A stretch of 64,000 bases of DNA, from assembly GCF_000382405.1 (NCBI RefSeq), contig NZ_KB908256.1, positions 248,001 to 312,000 of the forward strand, written 5' to 3'. A program made the position numbers and the translations under genes. Shown in pieces: positions 20,183 to 36,642 of this stretch (position 1 is its first letter; each line of letters opens with the position of its first letter). Under the pieces are notes generated by a model that was not told the origin of the DNA, made no database searches, and saw nothing but the letters and a program-made list of their open reading frames with translations. The stretch comes from Mycobacterium sp. 141 (lineage in GTDB: Bacteria; Actinomycetota; Actinomycetes; Mycobacteriales; Mycobacteriaceae).

Positions 20183-20188
20183 TACAAT
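20183..20188 (+). promoter_or_regulatory. Leaderless -10 element of ilvE
   Basis: TACAAT, a near-perfect -10 hexamer, ends six bases before ATG 20195, implying an independent leaderless ilvE transcript inside the gcvT-ilvE gap. Confidence 0.55.
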
Positions 20189-20194
20189 CGCAGC

Positions 20195-21301
20195 ATGACA
20201 AGCGGTCTTGCAGAGTTCACGGTTTCGGTCAATGCGGACCGGGCGACCGACGCGGTACGCGAATCCATTCTGGCGAACCCGGGATTCGGCAAGTTCCACA
20301 CCGATCACATGGTGTCCATCGACTACACCGTGGCCGACGGTTGGCACAACCCGCGGGTGATCCCGTACGGCCCTATCGAGTTGGACCCGTCGGCAATCGT
20401 GCTGCACTACGCGCAAGAGATCTTCGAGGGCTTGAAGGCCTATCGCTGGGCCGACGGGTCGATCGTGTCGTTCCGCCCCGAGGCCAACGCGGCCCGGCTG
20501 CAGTCCTCGGCGCGGCGGCTCGCCATCCCGGAACTGCCGTCGGAGCTGTTCATCGAGTCGTTGCGCCAGCTCATCGCGGTCGACGAGGCCTGGGTGCCCG
20601 CCGCGGGCGGCGAGGAGTCGCTGTACCTGCGGCCGTTCATCATCGCCACCGAGCCGGGGCTGGGCGTGCGGCCCGCCAACGAGTACCGATACCTGGCCGT
20701 CGGATCACCGGCCGGCGCGTACTTCAAGGGCGGTATCAAGCCGGTCAGCGTGTGGCTGTCGCACGAATATGTGCGGGCTTCTCCCGGCGGTACCGGCGCG
20801 GCCAAGTTCGGCGGCAACTACGCGGCCTCGCTGCTGGCACAGGCCCAGGCGGCCGACAACGGCTGCGATCAGGTGGTGTGGCTCGACGCCATCGAACGGC
20901 GCTACGTCGAGGAGATGGGCGGGATGAACCTGTTCTTCGTCTTCGGCAGCGGCGGCTCGGCGCGGCTGGTCACCCCGGAGCTGTCGGGTTCACTGCTGCC
21001 CGGTATCACCCGGGATTCGTTGCTGCAGTTGGCAACTGACGCAGGATTTGCCGTCGAGGAACGCAAGATCGATGTCGACGAGTGGCAGAAGAAGGCGGCC
21101 GCGGGCGAGATCACCGAGGTGTTCGCCTGCGGCACCGCCGCGGTGATCACTCCGGTTTCGCACGTCAAGCACCGCGAAGGCGAATTCACCATCGCCGGCG
21201 GGCGGCCCGGTGAGATCACCATGGCCCTGCGGGACACCCTGACCGGGATCCAGCGCGGTACGTTTGCCGACACCCACGGCTGGATGGCGCGGCTGAATTA
21301 G
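20195..21301 (+). CDS. ilvE: Branched-chain amino acid aminotransferase
   Basis: IlvE is a PLP fold-type IV enzyme that transfers amino groups between glutamate and the keto acids of Leu, Ile and Val. The 368-residue length equals the M. tuberculosis enzyme. [14 protein letters not shown] holds the PLP lysine, and [12 protein letters not shown] and [10 protein letters not shown] are typical. ATG 20195 is supported by a -10 element six bases upstream. The gene converges on cobS and their stop codons overlap by four bases (21298-21301), leaving no room for a terminator. Confidence 0.97.
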   Translation: MTSGLAEFTVSVNADRATDAVRESILANPGFGKFHTDHMVSIDYTVADGWHNPRVIPYGPIELDPSAIVLHYAQEIFEGLKAYRWADGSIVSFRPEANAARLQSSARRLAIPELPSELFIESLRQLIAVDEAWVPAAGGEESLYLRPFIIATEPGLGVRPANEYRYLAVGSPAGAYFKGGIKPVSVWLSHEYVRASPGGTGAAKFGGNYAASLLAQAQAADNGCDQVVWLDAIERRYVEEMGGMNLFFVFGSGGSARLVTPELSGSLLPGITRDSLLQLATDAGFAVEERKIDVDEWQKKAAAGEITEVFACGTAAVITPVSHVKHREGEFTIAGGRPGEITMALRDTLTGIQRGTFADTHGWMARLN

Positions 21302-22020
21302 CGCACCGCAAGGCCGAGAGCGACGAGCGTCGTCGTCACCTCGACCGCCGCGCCCAGCACGTCACCGGTGACGCCACCGAACCGGCGTACACAGTGGGCG
21401 ACCAGCAGCGCGCACACCCCGAGAGCCAGCAGTACGACGACGGGTCCCTGCCAGGGCCGGTGGGTGGCCCACGCTGCCAGCGCGGCCAGCACCACTGACC
21501 AGGCGACGACGACGGCGACTGGTTGGCTTTCCGCGACCGCCGCCCCCAACGAGCTACCCGGCGCGGCGGGCACCGACCGCCGGCACGCCATCACCGTGGC
21601 CACTCGGCCGGCGGCCACCGCGGTGAGCACGGCGACCGGGCCCAGTTGCGCGAAGCTGAGCGCCTGTATGGCGATCGTCAGCACAATCGCGGCGACACCG
21701 AACGGGCCCGCCGCACCGTCGCGCATCACGGCCAGCGCACGCTCCGGCGGACCGTAACACCCCAGGCCGTCGGTGGTGTCGGCCAGCCCGTCGATATGCA
21801 GCCCCCGGGTGGCGACGATCAGGGCCGCGACCGCCAGCACCCCCGAGAGTGGTCCGGGGCCGAAAGCCTGCGTACCAGCCCACACCACCGCTGCGGCCAG
21901 CCCGCCCAGCGTCAGACCCACCAGCGGCAGGGCCGTGAGGGCACCGCGCCCCAGCCCGGTCGTCGAGCGCACTGGCAGTACGGTGCCGAAAGCGAAAGCC
22001 GAAGCGACAGAGGCGATCAT
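21298..22020 (-). CDS. cobS: Adenosylcobinamide-GDP ribazoletransferase (cobalamin synthase)
   Basis: CobS is a membrane enzyme joining adenosylcobinamide-GDP with alpha-ribazole, the last step of the nucleotide-loop pathway. The 240-residue protein has several membrane segments and the family motifs [16 protein letters not shown], with metal-binding Asp residues, and [12 protein letters not shown] near the C-terminus. ATG 22020 begins five bases after the cobT stop. Order on the minus strand is cobU-cobT-cobS, so the whole nucleotide-loop pathway is one operon. Confidence 0.95.
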   Translation of the reverse strand: MIASVASAFAFGTVLPVRSTTGLGRGALTALPLVGLTLGGLAAAVVWAGTQAFGPGPLSGVLAVAALIVATRGLHIDGLADTTDGLGCYGPPERALAVMRDGAAGPFGVAAIVLTIAIQALSFAQLGPVAVLTAVAAGRVATVMACRRSVPAAPGSSLGAAVAESQPVAVVVAWSVVLAALAAWATHRPWQGPVVVLLALGVCALLVAHCVRRFGGVTGDVLGAAVEVTTTLVALGLAVR

Positions 22021-22025
22021 GGCGA

Positions 22026-23078
22026 TTATTCGGAGACGCCCGCCTCGTCGAACGTGGCCATCGACGCCAGCGCGGCCACCGCGGCCCGCACCACCGGCAA
22101 CGCCACGGCCGCTCCGGTGCCTTCGCCGAGCCGCATGCCCAGATCGATGATCGGCTCGAGCTCGAGGTGCGTCAGCGCGAGGGTGTGCGCCGGTTCGGTG
22201 GACCGGTGGCCCGCCTGCCACCAGGCGCGTGCACCCGGTGCCAGTCGATCGGCGAGCAGCGCCGCGGACGTCACCACCAGGCCGTCGAGCAGCACCGGCG
22301 TGCGCCGCACCGCTGCCTGCGCGCAGAAACCCGCAATCGCCGCCAGATCGGCACCGCCGCACACCTGCAGCAGGCCGAGCGGATTGCCGGTCACCTTGCG
22401 GGCGCGGTACAGCGCGTCGCGGACCGCGGCGGTCTTGCGCATCCAGCCTTCGTCGTCGATACCGGTGCCCCGGCCGACCACCGCGACCGGCTCGGTGCCT
22501 GTCACGGCAGCGACCAAAGTCGTTGCCGGAGTGGTATTTCCGATACCCATATCGCCGGCGATGAGCAGATCGGCGCCGGCGTCGACCTCCTCGTCGGCGA
22601 TGCGGGCACCGGCCCGGACCGCGGCGGCCGTCTGGGCGGCCGTGAGGGCGTCCTCGACCGCGATGTTGCCCGAGCTGCGCCGCACCTTGTGGGCGCCGAT
22701 CGCGGGCGAGAGCGGCTCCTCGCAGTCGACCGCGATGTCGGCTATCCGCACCGTCGCGCCGGCCACCTCGCTCAATACGTTGATGGCGGCGCCGCCGACG
22801 TCGAAGTTGGCGATCATCTGACCGGTCACCGCTGCCGGAAACGCCGATACGCCGGCCGCGGTCACCCCGTGATCGCCGGCGAACACCACGACCCGCGGAC
22901 GCACGAACTGCCGCGGCGGGCACACCCCTTGACACGACGCCACCCAGACCGAGAGATCTTCCAGCCGGCCCAGTGATCCCGGCGGTTTGGTCAGACAGTT
23001 CTGGCGGGCCCGCGCAGCCGCTGCGGCGGCTGCATCCGGCGGGGTGATGGCCGCGAACATCGGGTCGGCTTCGGTCAC
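22026..23078 (-). CDS. cobT: Nicotinate-nucleotide-dimethylbenzimidazole phosphoribosyltransferase
   Basis: CobT activates dimethylbenzimidazole as alpha-ribazole phosphate. The 350-residue protein shows the family signatures [13 protein letters not shown] near the N-terminus, [14 protein letters not shown], and [19 protein letters not shown]-terminal block with [17 protein letters not shown] carries the catalytic glutamate. GTG 23078 overlaps the cobU stop (GTGA), a sign of translational coupling. The protein provides the nucleotide for CobS downstream. Confidence 0.95.
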   Translation of the reverse strand: MTEADPMFAAITPPDAAAAAAARARQNCLTKPPGSLGRLEDLSVWVASCQGVCPPRQFVRPRVVVFAGDHGVTAAGVSAFPAAVTGQMIANFDVGGAAINVLSEVAGATVRIADIAVDCEEPLSPAIGAHKVRRSSGNIAVEDALTAAQTAAAVRAGARIADEEVDAGADLLIAGDMGIGNTTPATTLVAAVTGTEPVAVVGRGTGIDDEGWMRKTAAVRDALYRARKVTGNPLGLLQVCGGADLAAIAGFCAQAAVRRTPVLLDGLVVTSAALLADRLAPGARAWWQAGHRSTEPAHTLALTHLELEPIIDLGMRLGEGTGAAVALPVVRAAVAALASMATFDEAGVSE

Positions 23079-23614
23079 GACGGCTCCTTCACTGTGACCG
23101 GTTGACCGGCCACGACGAGTACGACCCGGTCGCATACCGCCGCCAGGCGTTGGTTGACCGTCCCGAGCGCGTCGGCGAACCGGCGACCGGCCTCGGTGGC
23201 GGGCACCACGGTCAGCCCGACCTCGGGACTGACGAGCACCAGGGGAGCGGTGAACGCGGCAACCGCACCGACCAGCGCATCGACATCGGTGTCGACGGGT
23301 GCGCCGCTCCACGCGCCACGCCGGTCCATCGTCGCAGTCAGCCACCCTCCGACGTCATCGAGCAGCGTCGCGACAACAGGCTCGGCGCCCAGCTGCCGGA
23401 CCACGTCATCAGCACCGGCGCCGCACTCTACGGTCCGCCAGTGCGCCGGGCGCCGCCCGCGGTGCGCCGCGACGCGCGCCGACCAGGCCGGATCGGTGTC
23501 AGCTGCAGAGCCGGTGGCCAGGTAGTGCACGGGCCCCTCGGCGGCGGCCTCGATCGCCGCCTCGGCCCACTGCGATTTGCCTGACCGGATCCCTCCGAGC
23601 ACCAGCATGCGCAC
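23075..23614 (-). CDS. cobU: Adenosylcobinamide kinase/guanylyltransferase
   Basis: CobU phosphorylates adenosylcobinamide and adds GMP, giving the CobS substrate. The 179-residue protein starts with [18 protein letters not shown], containing the P-loop GGIRSGKS. It also has HYLATG and [11 protein letters not shown], typical of the family. GTG 23614 was chosen to match the usual MRxLVxGGxRSGKS start; ATG 23608 is an alternative. In M. tuberculosis cobU lies far away (Rv0254c); here it heads the cobT-cobS group. It starts 25 bases after the DUF3043 gene on the same strand. Confidence 0.92.
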   Translation of the reverse strand: MRMLVLGGIRSGKSQWAEAAIEAAAEGPVHYLATGSAADTDPAWSARVAAHRGRRPAHWRTVECGAGADDVVRQLGAEPVVATLLDDVGGWLTATMDRRGAWSGAPVDTDVDALVGAVAAFTAPLVLVSPEVGLTVVPATEAGRRFADALGTVNQRLAAVCDRVVLVVAGQPVTVKEPS

Positions 23615-23639
23615 CGACGTCAGGCCGGTCCAGCGGACA

Positions 23640-24323
23640 TCAAGAAACCTCGGCACCACGATCGACCGCGGGTCGCGGCGCTCGCATCCGACGAATCTGG
23701 GACGCTCGGCTGGCTGCGTAGAAGCCGAGCTTCCGACCGCTTTCGGTGTTGCCGGGGAACTTCTCGTCCACCATGTGGTTCACCTTGCGGGCCAGCAGGA
23801 AACCGTCGACGGCCATCACCACCACGAGCCCCAGCATCGTGTAGGACATGATCTGCTGGAACTGCAGGCTCGGAAACGCCATCATGAACACGATCATCGC
23901 CAGCGCCGCGGGCATGAACAGGCCGAGCAGATTGCGCCGGGAGTCCACGATGTTGCGGACGTAACGCCGCACCGGGCCCTTGTCACGGGGCGGCAGGTAG
24001 GCGTCGTCGCCGGCCATCATCTTTTCCCGGCGTTCGGCCGTCTCGGCGCGCCGGGTCAGCCGTTCGGCCTTGCGTTCCTCACCGGTGAGTTTCGGGCCGC
24101 GCAGCTCCTTGCGCCGGCGACGTGCCTCAGCTGAGGTCTGCGGGGCCGGCGCGACCGGTCCACGCTTCTTGGCGGCCTCACTGCGCTTGGGTGTAGGCCG
24201 GCCCTTGGGTGCCGTGCCGCCACCCATCGTGGTGTCGGACGCCGCCGCGCCACCATCAGCGGCGTTGCCCTTGGCCTCGTCGTTTTCGCCGTCGTCGCGC
24301 TTCTTACGGCCCAGCAGATTCAC
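23640..24323 (-). CDS. DUF3043 membrane protein (Rv2206 type)
   Basis: The 227-residue protein has a long, charged and disordered N-terminus (Lys/Arg/Gly/Ala-rich, about 1-110). Two membrane segments follow (about 135-185), then a short conserved tail with GFYAASRASQIRRMRAPRP. This layout fits the actinobacterial DUF3043 family, whose function is unknown. GTG 24323 begins MNLLGRKK, the usual family start. It is divergent from the Fe-S carrier gene and precedes cobU by 25 bases. In M. tuberculosis a glycerate kinase gene (Rv2205c) lies next to it; that gene is absent here. Confidence 0.87.
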   Translation of the reverse strand: MNLLGRKKRDDGENDEAKGNAADGGAAASDTTMGGGTAPKGRPTPKRSEAAKKRGPVAPAPQTSAEARRRRKELRGPKLTGEERKAERLTRRAETAERREKMMAGDDAYLPPRDKGPVRRYVRNIVDSRRNLLGLFMPAALAMIVFMMAFPSLQFQQIMSYTMLGLVVVMAVDGFLLARKVNHMVDEKFPGNTESGRKLGFYAASRASQIRRMRAPRPAVDRGAEVS

Positions 24324-24464
24324 GCCAGTCAGGTTACTGCCCGCCGACGCGCGCTCGGCTAGATGCCCCTGCCCGGCGACGGGTCGGGAATAGTGACACA
24401 AAGAGGTACCGTTGACGCAGAGACTTCGGTATCAACGATGCCCAAGGAATGTTTAGGGAGAGCA

Positions 24465-24821
24465 ATGACTGTTCAGGACGAATCGGACGTTCAGACTCAC
24501 GGTGTGACCCTGTCCGACGCGGCCGCCGCGAAGGCGAAGGCGCTACTGGATCAAGAGGGGCGCGACGACCTCGCGCTGCGGATCGCCGTTCAGCCCGGTG
24601 GCTGCGCGGGCCTGCGTTACAACCTGTTCTTCGATGACCGCACCCTCGACGGTGACCTGACATCCGAGTTCAGCGGCGTGAAGCTGACCGTCGACCGGAT
24701 GAGCGCTCCGTACGTCCAGGGGGCGACCATCGACTTCGTCGACACCATCGAGAAGCAGGGCTTCACGATCGACAACCCGAACGCCACCGGCTCCTGCGCC
24801 TGCGGCGATTCCTTCAACTGA
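24465..24821 (+). CDS. erpA: A-type iron-sulphur cluster carrier (IscA/ErpA/HesB family)
   Basis: A-type carriers hold and pass Fe-S clusters to target enzymes. The 118-residue protein ends with the characteristic SCACGDSFN (CxC cysteines), and GGCAGLRYNLFFD supplies the third conserved cysteine. Length equals M. tuberculosis Rv2204c. ATG 24465 has AGGGAG four bases upstream. Nearby clients could include LipA and the Rieske protein QcrA, but carriers act globally. The gene stands alone, bounded by a divergent neighbour and a downstream hairpin. The erpA symbol is by family, not proven function. Confidence 0.92.
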   Translation: MTVQDESDVQTHGVTLSDAAAAKAKALLDQEGRDDLALRIAVQPGGCAGLRYNLFFDDRTLDGDLTSEFSGVKLTVDRMSAPYVQGATIDFVDTIEKQGFTIDNPNATGSCACGDSFN

Positions 24822-24840
24822 TCTCTACCACCCGGTCCTC

Positions 24841-24867
24841 GGCCAGTACTGCTCGTCAGTACTGGCC
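24841..24867. terminator. Hairpin between convergent erpA and the Rv2203-type gene
   Basis: An 11-bp perfect stem (24841-24851 with 24857-24867) closes a 5-base loop. It follows erpA by 19 bases and overlaps the stop codon of the convergent gene, so it may end transcription from both sides. No long U-tract is seen. Confidence 0.6.
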
Positions 24868-25467
24868 GCCGGTGCGTAGCACGTAAGAACACACCAGCAC
24901 CTCTTCATCCCCGCCGTTCTTGGCATTCTTGGCGACCAACAGCTGCGCCACACCCTGTGCGTCCTCCTGGGATGCCTGCTGGCCACGCGCCGGTGTGACT
25001 TTCATGGTGAAGAGCACCTGGGCCTGCGTGCCCGACCACGGCACGATCTTGTCGATGCTGGTGACGTCGGCGCGGCCGAACTGTTTGCGGAACGCGTCGC
25101 TGGCCAGCGCGGCGACCGCGAGATCGGCCCTGCGGTCCTTGACCGCGTCATAGAGACCGCACAGCGTATGCCGCGCAATGGTTTCGTCATCACCGTCGGT
25201 CAGTGCGTTCAGATACTGCTGGATCGCGGCTTTGGCCTGTTCGTCGGACACCACGCCCGGCTGCTGCGCAGGCTTGCGGGTCACGATCACCACGGTCAGT
25301 ACGGCCGCCAACACCGCCAGCGTAAGCACCACGGCGAGAACCCGCGGCCAGCGCCGCTTTTTCTGATACTGCACCGGCGGCGGCAATATCCCCGGATAGA
25401 CCGCCGACACGTTCTCTGGATACGGCTCGGGCGGAACGGATTCGGGGTACTGGTAGGGACCAGTCAT
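24856..25467 (-). CDS. Membrane-anchored Rv2203-type protein of unknown function
   Basis: The 203-residue protein has a Pro/Tyr-rich N-terminus (about 1-35), one membrane segment with VLAVVLTLAVLAAVLTVVIV (about 43-65) and an exported domain. That domain contains DEQAKAAIQQYLNALTDGD and resembles the NTF2-like/DUF4878-type fold found in mycobacterial membrane proteins. No catalytic residues are obvious. I chose ATG 25467 over TTG 25470. The gene is divergent from adoK and converges on erpA, where its stop lies inside a hairpin. Confidence 0.82.
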   Translation of the reverse strand: MTGPYQYPESVPPEPYPENVSAVYPGILPPPVQYQKKRRWPRVLAVVLTLAVLAAVLTVVIVTRKPAQQPGVVSDEQAKAAIQQYLNALTDGDDETIARHTLCGLYDAVKDRRADLAVAALASDAFRKQFGRADVTSIDKIVPWSGTQAQVLFTMKVTPARGQQASQEDAQGVAQLLVAKNAKNGGDEEVLVCSYVLRTGGQY

Positions 25468-25633
25468 CAAATGGCGCTCCCCGCGGGTATGTAAGGTGGG
25501 TCACCGCTCGACGGTGACCTGGCGTACAGCTACACGCAGGTTAGCGCACCCCGCTGGGCCCGACCGCGTACGACGACGGCGCAGGGCCAGCCCGGGTAGC
25601 CTTATCTAGACGACTTAACGAAATTAAGGATGA

Positions 25634-26617
<984 letters not shown>

Positions 26618-26623
26618 CGGTCG

Positions 26624-28612
26624 CTACAGCTGCACTGGGTAGTGCGGCTCTTTGATCTGCGGTGTCACGCTGTGCTCGACGAAAATCGCATGCCACAGCA
26701 TGAATATGAGTACGGTCCACAACCGTCGACTGTGATCGCTGACCCCGTTGCGGTGTTCGTCGAGCATGGTGCGCACCGCGGCCAGATCGATCAGCTCACC
26801 CGCCTGTGACGCGGCGACCGTGGCGTAGGCCCAGTCCAGCAGCTCGCCCGCGCGCAGCCAGTGCCGGATCGGCACCGGGAAACCCAACTTGGGCCGATGG
26901 AGCACATGGGCGGGAATGATCGGTTCCAATGCCCGGCGCAGCGCGTACTTGGTGGTCGAGCGGGTGATCTTCTGGTCGACCGGCAGCCGGGAGGCCACCG
27001 CGAACACCTCAGGATCCAGGAACGGCACCCGCAGCTCGAGCGAGTTGGCCATGGTCATCTTGTCGGCCTTGACCAGGATGTCGCCGCGCAGCCAGGTGAA
27101 CAGGTCGATGTGCTGCATGCGGGCCACCGGATCCCAGCCCTCGGACCGGGCGTAGATCGCGTCCGTCACGTCGGTGTGGGTCCAGTCCGGACGGAAACCG
27201 GGCAGCACGGCCCGCAGCTGGTCATCGGAGAAGCTGCGGGCGTTGCCGTAGTAGCGCTCTTCCAGGGTCAGTGAGCCGCGGTGCAGCAGGCTCTTGCCGC
27301 GCATCCCTGTCGGCAGCGGCTTGGACGCCTTGCCCAGCGATTTGCGCACCGGCCGGGGGAGATAGTCGAACGGCTTGAGTGACAGCGGCTCGCGGTAGAT
27401 CGTGTAGCCGCCGAACAGTTCGTCGGCGCCTTCACCGGAGAGCACCACCTTGACGTGCTTGCGAGCCTCTCGGGCGATGAAGAACAGCGGCACCAGCGCC
27501 GGGTCGGCGACCGGCTCGTCGAGATACCAGACGATCTCCGGCAGCGCCTCGACGAACTCGGCCTGGCTGACCACCTTGGTCACATGCCTGGCACCGATGG
27601 CTTCCGCGGACGCGACTGCCACGTCGACCTCGGAGAATCCCTCGCGCTCGAAGCCGGTGGTGAACGTGATCAGCCGCGGATTGTGCCGCATCGCCAACGC
27701 GGCGATGGCCGTCGAGTCGATCCCGCCGGACAGGAACGCGCCGACCGTCACATCGGCCCGCATGTGCTTGGCGACGGAATCCTCCAGGGCGGCGGTGATC
27801 TCGTCGTAGCGGGCCTGCTCGGTGCCGGCAGTGACGGGCACCACGGAAAACTTCGGTACGAAATACCGTGTCACCTCGGGTGCTGAACCAGGCCGGATTC
27901 GTGCGTAACTGCCTGATTCGAGCCGGCGGATACCGCGGTTGAGGGTCTCCGGTTCCGGCACGTACTGCAGCACGGTGTAGTGCTGGACGGCACGCTCGTC
28001 GATGCCGAGGTCCAGATCTAGTACCGGGGCCAGATCCAGCAGGCACTTCTTCTCACTGCCCACGGCCGTGCCGCCCGGACCGGTCGCCATGAACAGCGGC
28101 TTGATGCCGAACGGGTCACGCGCGCAGAACATCTCTCGCTCCTGGGTGTCCCACAGCGCGAAGGCGAACATGCCGCGCAGCCGGCGCAACGCCTCGGTGC
28201 CCCAATAGTGGTAGGCCGCGACGATGGCCTCACCATCGCCGTCGGTGCGGAATACCGCACCGAATTCGGACCTCAGTGCTTCCCGTAGTTCGAGGTAGTT
28301 GTAGATCTCGCCGTTGAACACCAGCACGTACCGGTCCGGCGATTCCGGCGGGCCCCAGCGCAGCGGCTGGTGGCTGTGGGCGATGTCGATGATCGACAAT
28401 CGATTGAAGCCGAGCACCACTGCCGGGCCGGCCCCGTCAGGACCGGCGTCCGACCAGGTTCCGGGCTCATCCGGACCGCGATGACGCATCAGGTGGGAAG
28501 CCTCGGCCACGGCATCGACCAGCCGGGATCCGGCCTCGGATCCCGGGCTCGGGGCGGCCTCGCCCGGATTGGCCAGCGACGAGTCAGTTACCAGGGCCAG
28601 CAGTCCGCACAC
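26624..28612 (-). CDS. asnB: Asparagine synthetase, glutamine-hydrolysing
   Basis: AsnB makes asparagine from aspartate, ATP and glutamine. The 662-residue protein has an N-terminal class II glutaminase domain, whose nucleophile is Cys2 just after the GTG start at 28612. A C-terminal synthetase domain carries the PP-loop FLSGGIDSTAIA and GEGADELFGGY. In actinobacteria such enzymes may also amidate envelope components, for example diaminopimelate in peptidoglycan (LtsA type), so free asparagine may not be the only product. It is divergent from ctaC. No Shine-Dalgarno is seen; a weak CATACT lies six bases upstream. Confidence 0.93.
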   Translation of the reverse strand: MCGLLALVTDSSLANPGEAAPSPGSEAGSRLVDAVAEASHLMRHRGPDEPGTWSDAGPDGAGPAVVLGFNRLSIIDIAHSHQPLRWGPPESPDRYVLVFNGEIYNYLELREALRSEFGAVFRTDGDGEAIVAAYHYWGTEALRRLRGMFAFALWDTQEREMFCARDPFGIKPLFMATGPGGTAVGSEKKCLLDLAPVLDLDLGIDERAVQHYTVLQYVPEPETLNRGIRRLESGSYARIRPGSAPEVTRYFVPKFSVVPVTAGTEQARYDEITAALEDSVAKHMRADVTVGAFLSGGIDSTAIAALAMRHNPRLITFTTGFEREGFSEVDVAVASAEAIGARHVTKVVSQAEFVEALPEIVWYLDEPVADPALVPLFFIAREARKHVKVVLSGEGADELFGGYTIYREPLSLKPFDYLPRPVRKSLGKASKPLPTGMRGKSLLHRGSLTLEERYYGNARSFSDDQLRAVLPGFRPDWTHTDVTDAIYARSEGWDPVARMQHIDLFTWLRGDILVKADKMTMANSLELRVPFLDPEVFAVASRLPVDQKITRSTTKYALRRALEPIIPAHVLHRPKLGFPVPIRHWLRAGELLDWAYATVAASQAGELIDLAAVRTMLDEHRNGVSDHSRRLWTVLIFMLWHAIFVEHSVTPQIKEPHYPVQL

Positions 28613-28795
28613 GGGGCCAGTATGCCTAATCGCGGAGCTTCTGCAGACCGGCACCCGAGTCCGAACCGTCCTACCCACCGGACACATTCCCCAGTCGCTT
28701 CGCTCCTGCAGACATGTGTGGTCTACGCTGCGTAGTATTCGCTGAGTTGATGACCGCTCGCGGTCGAGTTTTACCGACTTCTAGGAGGCGCCAAC
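28613..28795. promoter_or_regulatory. Divergent asnB/ctaC promoter region with a dispersed GC-rich motif
   Basis: No gene is seen in these 183 bases. The minus strand at 28705-28694 reads GAGCGAAGCGAC, identical to 12 bases inside gcvT. Closer to ctaC, TACGCTGCGTA (28732-28742 region) is a short imperfect palindrome. A strong Shine-Dalgarno, AGGAGG, precedes ctaC. Confidence 0.4.
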
Positions 28796-30252
<1,457 letters not shown>

Positions 30253-30432
30253 CCGCGCCGCGGCAGGAACGCCCGGTCAAGGTCACAAAAGGGCGATAAC
30301 TTCAGCGGTCATCGGCATTGCCACTCTGACTGCCGCCACCCGGTTGGGTAATGTTGCCGGGGCCACCGTCAGCCGAAACCGTAACGGCCATCCGGCGGCG
30401 TGGTGAAGCAGTCGAGAAGGATATGCGTAGAG

Positions 30433-31329
30433 ATGAGCGGGCCGAATCCCACTGAGCCGGTTGCCGCCGGCTCTGATGTGCCGGATGAGCAACCCGGAAA
30501 GCATGCCGCACCCGACGAACCGGCAGAAGTTTCCGGGGACGCGGGACCGCGGACCGGTGAGTCGGAGACCGAGGCGTACTCACAGGCGTATTCCGCCCCC
30601 GAATCCGAGCAGTTCACCAGCGGGCCGTACGTGCCCGCTGATCTGGCGCTCTACGACTACGACAACTACGACCCAGCCTCCGAACTGGCCGATGATCATC
30701 CACCGCCGCGGTGGCCATGGGTGGTCGGGATCACGGCGATCATCGCCGCCGTCGCGTTGGTGGCCTCCGTCGCGGTCCTTGTGACCCGTGAGGATCACAC
30801 ATCGAATCTGGCCACACCGTCGAAGAGCACCACCACCTCCAAACCGCCGGTGCAGGACGAGATCACCACGACGACGCCACCACCTCCGCCGCCGCCTCCA
30901 CCGACATCGGAAGCGCCGCCGCCTCCGCCCCCGCCGGAAACCGTGACCGTCACGGAGCCCCCGCCACCGCCGCCGGCTCCGGTCCCCGAGCCAAGCCCAG
31001 AGGCGCCGCCTCCACCCGCAACGAGTGCTGCGCCGCCACCGGCCACCACGCGTGCCGGGCCCCGGCAGGTTACCTACTCGGTGACTGGTACGAAGGCACC
31101 AGGAGACATCATCACCATCACCTACGTAGACGGGAACGGCAATCGCCGCACCCTGCGGAACGTGTACATCCCATGGACCTTCACGATGACCCCGATCTCC
31201 AACTCCGACGTCGGGTCGGTCGAGGCGTCGAGCCTCTTCCTGGTGAGTCGGCTGAACTGCTCGATCACCACCAGCGACGGGACTGTGCTGAGTTCCAACA
31301 CCAACAATTCCGCACAGACGGCCTGCTGA
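30433..31329 (+). CDS. mmpS3: MmpS3 membrane protein with proline-rich stalk
   Basis: The 298-residue protein has an acidic cytoplasmic N-terminus (about 1-95), one membrane helix ([20 protein letters not shown], about 97-117) and a long Pro/Thr/Glu-rich stalk (about 130-205). A C-terminal MmpS domain starts [17 protein letters not shown]. Other MmpS proteins assist MmpL transporters; MmpS3 has no MmpL neighbour and is conserved across mycobacteria, with reported links to cell growth. ATG 30433 was chosen from the conserved MSGPNP start. The 180 bases before it hold no gene. It overlaps the next start by ATGA coupling. Confidence 0.93.
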   Translation: MSGPNPTEPVAAGSDVPDEQPGKHAAPDEPAEVSGDAGPRTGESETEAYSQAYSAPESEQFTSGPYVPADLALYDYDNYDPASELADDHPPPRWPWVVGITAIIAAVALVASVAVLVTREDHTSNLATPSKSTTTSKPPVQDEITTTTPPPPPPPPPTSEAPPPPPPPETVTVTEPPPPPPAPVPEPSPEAPPPPATSAAPPPATTRAGPRQVTYSVTGTKAPGDIITITYVDGNGNRRTLRNVYIPWTFTMTPISNSDVGSVEASSLFLVSRLNCSITTSDGTVLSSNTNNSAQTAC

Positions 31330-31931
31330 TGACCGGACCTCTCGAAGACCTCGACGCCACCGACCGGATTCTGCTCGGCGCCGCAGTAGCCGCCTGGCTG
31401 GCGGCGTTGGGCGCAGGCGTGGCGGCCATCGTCGCACTGGTAGATCTGAGCCGCAGCCATTCGCATAGCTCGGACTCGGCCGGCACCCCATGGTTGCTCT
31501 ACACCGTGATCGGGATATCGGCCGTCGTCATCGTGGCCTCGGTGCCGTTGCTGCTCCGCGCTCGGGCCCAGGCTGACAACTGGCATCAGTCACAGTCCGC
31601 GCGAGGTCCGGTCCGGTCCGAACAATCCATTCCCGGACGTCGAGTGGTCACCACGAGCCGCACGTCGGAATCCCCGCTTCTGGTGAGTCACTATGGGGGC
31701 GACGACGCGGCCGCGGCCGCCGTAGAGCAGGTGTGGTTGCGCTACACGTTGGCGATCACCGCAGCGATCGGCGCCGCCACGGCAGCGATCGGTATTGCGA
31801 CGTATCTGATGGCCACTGAAAGCGATCTCGGGGCTTGGATCTGTTACGGCATAGCCGCTTTGGTGACCGCCGGCATGGTCGCCCTGCCCATAGTCGCGCT
31901 GCGTCAGCTCGACGAACTCAACGCCGCCTAG
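31329..31931 (+). CDS. DUF2561 membrane protein (Rv2197c type)
   Basis: The 200-residue protein has four predicted membrane helices in two pairs (about 18-40, 55-75, 137-160 and 167-190), with a charged central loop. It matches the actinobacterial DUF2561 family, always found beside mmpS3 in mycobacteria. The function is unknown. ATG 31329 overlaps the mmpS3 stop (TGATG), so translation is probably coupled and the two proteins may act together. Large hairpins follow the gene. Confidence 0.88.
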   Translation: MTGPLEDLDATDRILLGAAVAAWLAALGAGVAAIVALVDLSRSHSHSSDSAGTPWLLYTVIGISAVVIVASVPLLLRARAQADNWHQSQSARGPVRSEQSIPGRRVVTTSRTSESPLLVSHYGGDDAAAAAVEQVWLRYTLAITAAIGAATAAIGIATYLMATESDLGAWICYGIAALVTAGMVALPIVALRQLDELNAA

Positions 31932-31953
31932 CTTATACCTCTCCTACGGCGCA

Positions 31954-32024
31954 CTGTGACGAGTGTGCAGGCTTTGGTGGCGACTGCCGAAATAGGCGAT
32001 AGCCAAGCTGCACACTCGTCACAG
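31954..32024. terminator. Long interrupted stem-loop after the mmpS3 operon
   Basis: Perfect 17-bp arms (31954-31970 and 32008-32024) enclose a 37-base loop that contains a second imperfect stem (TGGC...GCCA). It lies between the convergent DUF2561 and qcrB genes. It probably ends or stabilises the mmpS3-operon mRNA; no U-tract is seen. Confidence 0.6.
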
Positions 32025-32164
32025 CGGGGTTGGCTCACATATTCACCGGACAGACCCGGCCAGGACGTCACACCTGGGCGCTGCCCTGTGTGGGTGGCCC
32101 GCATCGTCTCCCGGACCGGTGGGCGTGGGGGAGGGGAGGGGCCCCGAGACCCGGCAGTGAAAAG

Positions 32165-32204
32165 GCAATCGCCGCAACCTCCCTGGGGAGATTGCGGCGA
32201 TTGC
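32165..32204. terminator. Stem-loop terminator of the ctaE-qcrCAB operon
   Basis: Arms 32165-32177 and 32192-32204 pair perfectly over 13 bp, then continue after one mismatch for about 5 bp more. It lies 20 bases beyond the qcrB stop, as expected for a terminator or 3'-end protector of that operon. The rest of the 293-base gap holds nothing recognisable. Confidence 0.65.
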
Positions 32205-32224
32205 GTGAAGCCGGGTGGAGACGG

Positions 32225-36605
<4,381 letters not shown>

Positions 36606-36630
36606 CTACGGGTCCGACCGGGCCGAGCGA

Positions 36631-36636
36631 TAGCAT
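36631..36636 (+). promoter_or_regulatory. Leaderless -10 element of trpD
   Basis: TAGCAT ends six bases before the GTG start at 36643, with no Shine-Dalgarno. The remaining 133-base gap to ctaE holds no other clear signal. Confidence 0.5.
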
Positions 36637-36642
36637 TCGGCG

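Noticed and set aside
31173..31328. Upstream extension of the DUF2561 gene inside mmpS3
   Set aside because: The ATG at the mmpS3 stop (TGATG) gives the conserved start; upstream residues are out-of-frame mmpS3 sequence.
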